The position numbers were made by a program, and so were the translations under genes. A stretch of 7,193 bases of DNA, taken from positions 1 through 7,193 of the forward strand of contig JAITMH010000148.1 in NCBI GenBank assembly GCA_031277445.1. The letters run 5' to 3'. Origin of the DNA: Burkholderiales bacterium (lineage in GTDB: Bacteria; Pseudomonadota; Gammaproteobacteria; Burkholderiales; Casimicrobiaceae). Of this stretch, positions 5,577 through 7,193 are shown piece after piece; position 1 is the first letter of the stretch, and each line of letters starts with the position of its first letter. Under the pieces are notes generated by a model. The model was not told where the DNA came from. It made no database searches and saw nothing but the letters and a program-made list of their open reading frames with translations.

Positions 5577-5631
5577 CCCCCTCTCCCGGCCTTCGGCCAC
5601 CCTCTCCCGCGAGGGGAGAGGGTTTATTCTT
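5577..5631 (+). terminator. CCCTCTCCC hairpin, possible terminator for plus-strand transcription
   Basis: CCCTCTCCC (5600-5608) pairs perfectly with GGGAGAGGG (5614-5622), a 9-bp GC-rich stem with a 5-nt loop GCGAG, followed by TTTATTCTTCTT. In the plus direction this has the form of an imperfect Rho-independent terminator and could stop comEC transcripts before they run antisense into the ABC operon. A smaller GGCC-TTC-GGCC hairpin lies just upstream (about 5588-5598). CCCTCTCCC...GGGAGAGGG is also a dispersed repeat type, and a worn version lies at 178-250, so termination may be incidental. Confidence 0.4.
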
Positions 5632-5664
5632 CTTCGCGCCTTCGCGTGATAACGCTTTTCTGAT
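5632..5664. repeat. Shared linker of the repeat cassette, copy 2
   Basis: Two 8-nt units CTTCGCGC and CTTCGCGT (5632-5647) lead into TAACGCTTTTCTGAT. The segment matches 434-468 in the same orientation except for one substitution and the absence of a GA dinucleotide. It joins directly to the heptad tandem that follows. Confidence 0.8.
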
Positions 5665-5694
5665 CCCCGATCCCTGACCTCTGACACCTGCCCG
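5660..5694. repeat. Heptad tandem repeat (five units) abutting the ATPase gene stop
   Basis: Five 7-nt units start at 5660, 5667, 5674, 5681 and 5688. The first three follow the CTGAYCC consensus closely and the last is degenerate. The unit CTGACCT is identical to one in the 464-505 tandem. The ABC ATPase stop codon (TCA on the plus strand, 5695-5697) begins at the very next base. Confidence 0.7.
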
Positions 5695-6492
5695 TCACGG
5701 ATGAATAAAAGTACGCGACCCAACCTGCTCCGTATAAATGTGGCGATTATACAATTCTTCCAAAAGTCCCCGCGTCATGATTGATCCCACCTGCCCCACG
5801 GCCAGCAAACGCCCCTCTTTCAAGGCGGCCACATGGTCGCAAAACCACAAAATATGATTGGGGTCGTGGCAGCAGATGACCACGCCCAACCCTTCCGCAG
5901 CCATCGCACGTGCGGTTTCCCACACGATAAGCTGGTTCGAAAAATCCAGCGAAGACGTTGGTTCATCCATGAACATCAGCGAAGCTTCCTGTGCCAGCGC
6001 ACGCGCCACCAGCACCAGTTGCCTCTGCCCACCGGAAAGATGGTTGTAGCGTTCTCCCGCAAGTTGACGCAATCCCACCCGTTCCAGCGCATGATCCACC
6101 GCCCTGTGATCGCGCCGGGACAACACCGGCATCGCTCCCCTGTGCGGCGTGCGCCCCATTTCCACCATCTCGCGCACCAGATAGGGAAACGCGGGCTGGT
6201 GCTCCTGAGGAACATAGGCCACATGAGACGCCAGATGCTTGGGCGCATAGTTTGAAAGAAGCGTATTCCCCAGTCGAATCTCGCCGCTGCCGGGTTTGAG
6301 AAAGCCGAGACAACATTTAAAAAGCGTCGTCTTTCCGCTGCCGTTAGGCCCAAGCAGTCCGCAGAGACTGCCGGAAGTTATTTCCAGAGAAATGTCCCGC
6401 AAAACTTCCTTTGCGCCATAGGCAAACGAGAGGTTTCGTATGGACATGGCGGTCTGACCGCGCTTGAACGGTAGATGGGTGTCACAAACCAT
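5695..6492 (-). CDS. ABC transporter ATP-binding protein (FecE/BtuD/FepC type)
   Basis: The cytoplasmic ATPase of a type II importer for iron-siderophore, haem or corrinoid; which substrate cannot be told from sequence. All nucleotide-binding motifs are intact: Walker A GPNGSGKT (residues 48-55), Q-loop YVPQEH (Q96), signature LSGGQRQ (152-158), Walker B LMFMDEP (D176, E177) and H-loop CCHD (H209). The 265-aa length is normal. The ATG at 6492 overlaps the end of the permease gene by 11 nt and is favoured by the Shine-Dalgarno AAAGGACGGAG (6508-6498) 5 nt upstream. An internal ATG at 6447 would give the more usual MSIRNLSFAYG start, but it has only a weak ribosome site. The overlap suggests translational coupling with the permease. 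The substrate-binding protein gene is not in the window. Confidence 0.93.
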   Translation of the reverse strand: MVCDTHLPFKRGQTAMSIRNLSFAYGAKEVLRDISLEITSGSLCGLLGPNGSGKTTLFKCCLGFLKPGSGEIRLGNTLLSNYAPKHLASHVAYVPQEHQPAFPYLVREMVEMGRTPHRGAMPVLSRRDHRAVDHALERVGLRQLAGERYNHLSGGQRQLVLVARALAQEASLMFMDEPTSSLDFSNQLIVWETARAMAAEGLGVVICCHDPNHILWFCDHVAALKEGRLLAVGQVGSIMTRGLLEELYNRHIYTEQVGSRTFIHP

Positions 6493-7193
6493 AGAGGCTC
6501 CGTCCTTTCGAGCGCAACAACCACAAAAGATACGGCGCGCCGATGATGGAAGTGACGATCCCCAACGGTATTTCCGCCGGAGTTAACGTGCGAGCAATCG
6601 TGTCACAAAGCAAAAGATAAATCGCGCCCAACATCGCCGCGCCCGGGATCACCCAGCGGTGATCCGGCCCAAAGAGAAGACGGGCTGCGTGAGGCATCAT
6701 CAAGCCCACCCAGGCAATAATCCCGCAAGTAGAAACGCAAACAGCGGCAATAAAAGTCGCCGCCACGATAACAAGAAAACGGGAAAGCGCGGGGTTAAGT
6801 CCCAGACTGCGGGCTTCTTCATCCCCAAGCGACAAAACGTTCAGCTGCCAACTGAAATACCACAGCAGCAAACTGACCGGAACGATGGCGATCAGATTCA
6901 ACTTTGCGTCGTCCCAGGTCGCGTAATGCAGCCCACCCATCATCCAGAACGTGATCTCACGCAACTGCGTATCGACCGCCAAGTATTTCATGATGCCGAC
7001 CATCGCCGAAAACAACGCGCCGACAATAATGCCCGAAAGCACCAATGCCAACGGTGGAATCTTGCCGCGACTTGCCACCAGGCTGTAGCTGAGAAAAACG
7101 GCGCCCAATGCAAAAAGAAATGCGGTGAGTTGTCCCTGTAAAAAAACATGGGGAAAAATAATCGCCAACGCCGCGCCGAAAGCTGCGCCGGAA
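6482..7193 (-). CDS. FecCD-family ABC importer permease, 5' end outside window
   Basis: The membrane subunit of the same importer, which forms the substrate path in the inner membrane. In-window codons give 236 aa, about two thirds of the usual 330-350. The frame stays open to the window edge; its first visible residues, SGAAFGAALAIIFP, are the conserved internal FecCD motif, so the TTG at 7168 is not a start. Further family marks are LVLSGIIVGALFSA, the substrate-path region FWMMGGL, the cytoplasmic coupling stretch LSLGDEEARSLGLNP that contacts the ATPase, and GLMMPHAARLLFGPDHRW followed by PLGIVTSIIGAPYLLWLLR. About six hydrophobic segments are visible. CGIIAWVGL replaces the commoner GPIGFVGL form, suggesting a subgroup variant. 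It overlaps the downstream ATPase gene by 11 nt. Confidence 0.93.
   Translation of the reverse strand, partial: SGAAFGAALAIIFPHVFLQGQLTAFLFALGAVFLSYSLVASRGKIPPLALVLSGIIVGALFSAMVGIMKYLAVDTQLREITFWMMGGLHYATWDDAKLNLIAIVPVSLLLWYFSWQLNVLSLGDEEARSLGLNPALSRFLVIVAATFIAAVCVSTCGIIAWVGLMMPHAARLLFGPDHRWVIPGAAMLGAIYLLLCDTIARTLTPAEIPLGIVTSIIGAPYLLWLLRSKGRSLYGL
6498..6508 (-). promoter_or_regulatory. Ribosome binding site that decides the ATPase start
   Basis: AAAGGACGGAG read on the minus strand lies inside the last codons of the permease gene, with GGAG 5 nt before the ATG at 6492. It favours that start over the internal ATG at 6447, which is preceded only by GCGGTCAG. Confidence 0.65.

Larger units (their letters stand above)
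5333..5694. other. Gene-free repeat mosaic between convergent genes
   Basis: These 362 bp between the stop codons of comEC and the ABC ATPase contain no credible gene. They are almost filled by short repeats placed end to end: a CCCGGAT hairpin, a CACGCGGAG array, an ATTCTGCG hairpin, a CGCAAAG array, a GGGCGGGTTT palindrome, a solo GGCGTCATTGCG arm, a CCCTCTCCC hairpin, a CTTCGCGN array with linker, and a heptad tandem. The individual elements are listed separately. Confidence 0.8.

Noticed and set aside
5121..5663. Open frame spanning the comEC end and the repeat mosaic
   Set aside because: Its second half is a translation of palindromic repeats (for example the HCERSEAIQ string typical of translated GTCATTGCGAG repeats) and its first half is off-frame comEC.
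7166..7168. TTG at 7168 as the start of the permease gene
   Set aside because: The frame is open to the window edge and the upstream residues (SGAAFGAA) are a conserved internal FecCD motif, so the gene continues outside the window.
2861..7193. A functional link between comEC and the ABC importer, or a new defence or uptake system
   Set aside because: The genes are convergent, separated by a repeat mosaic, and each belongs to a well-known family with complete normal motifs; adjacency alone does not support a shared system.

Overview
The window looks like a chromosomal segment of a proteobacterium, most likely a beta- or related gammaproteobacterium. The reasons are the gene set (an MtfA-type peptidase, RmuC, and a full three-domain ComEC), the moderately high GC, and the environmental-genome style of its intergenic repeats. 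This placement is inference; no rRNA or tRNA marker is present.

Layout: (1) Bases 1-120 are the tip of an insertion sequence read on the minus strand. They hold a short inverted-repeat leader, a strong Shine-Dalgarno and the first 16 codons of what looks like an IS481-type transposase; the rest lies left of the window. (2) Bases 121-491 hold no gene. They hold stacked repeats: a pyrimidine-rich module, arrays of an 8-9 nt period, an 86-bp palindrome with 32-nt arms, and a heptad tandem that runs into the 3' end of mtfA. (3) Bases 492-2730 are a minus-strand pair, rmuC then mtfA, separated by 13-16 nt. (4) Bases 2731-2860 are a divergent promoter region. (5) Bases 2861-5332 on the plus strand encode a complete ComEC DNA-uptake channel. 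(6) Bases 5333-5694 are a second gene-free mosaic of at least eight palindromic or periodic repeats. (7) Bases 5695-7193 are a minus-strand operon encoding a FecCD-type permease (5' end outside the window) and its overlapping FecE/BtuD-type ATPase, an importer for iron-siderophore, haem or corrinoid.

The conserved genes are ordinary. mtfA-rmuC, comEC and the ABC importer are three independent transcription units with no evident shared pathway. The unusual content is between them. The same ordered cassette (a palindromic arm beginning GGCGTCATTGCG, an array of CTTCGCGN units, a TAAYGCTTTTCTGAT linker, then a 7-nt tandem) lies directly beyond the stop codon of two unrelated minus-strand genes. 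A related 9-nt array has become coding sequence at the C-terminus of RmuC. No previously undescribed gene system is evident; the repeat cassette and the transposase leader are the items most worth following up.
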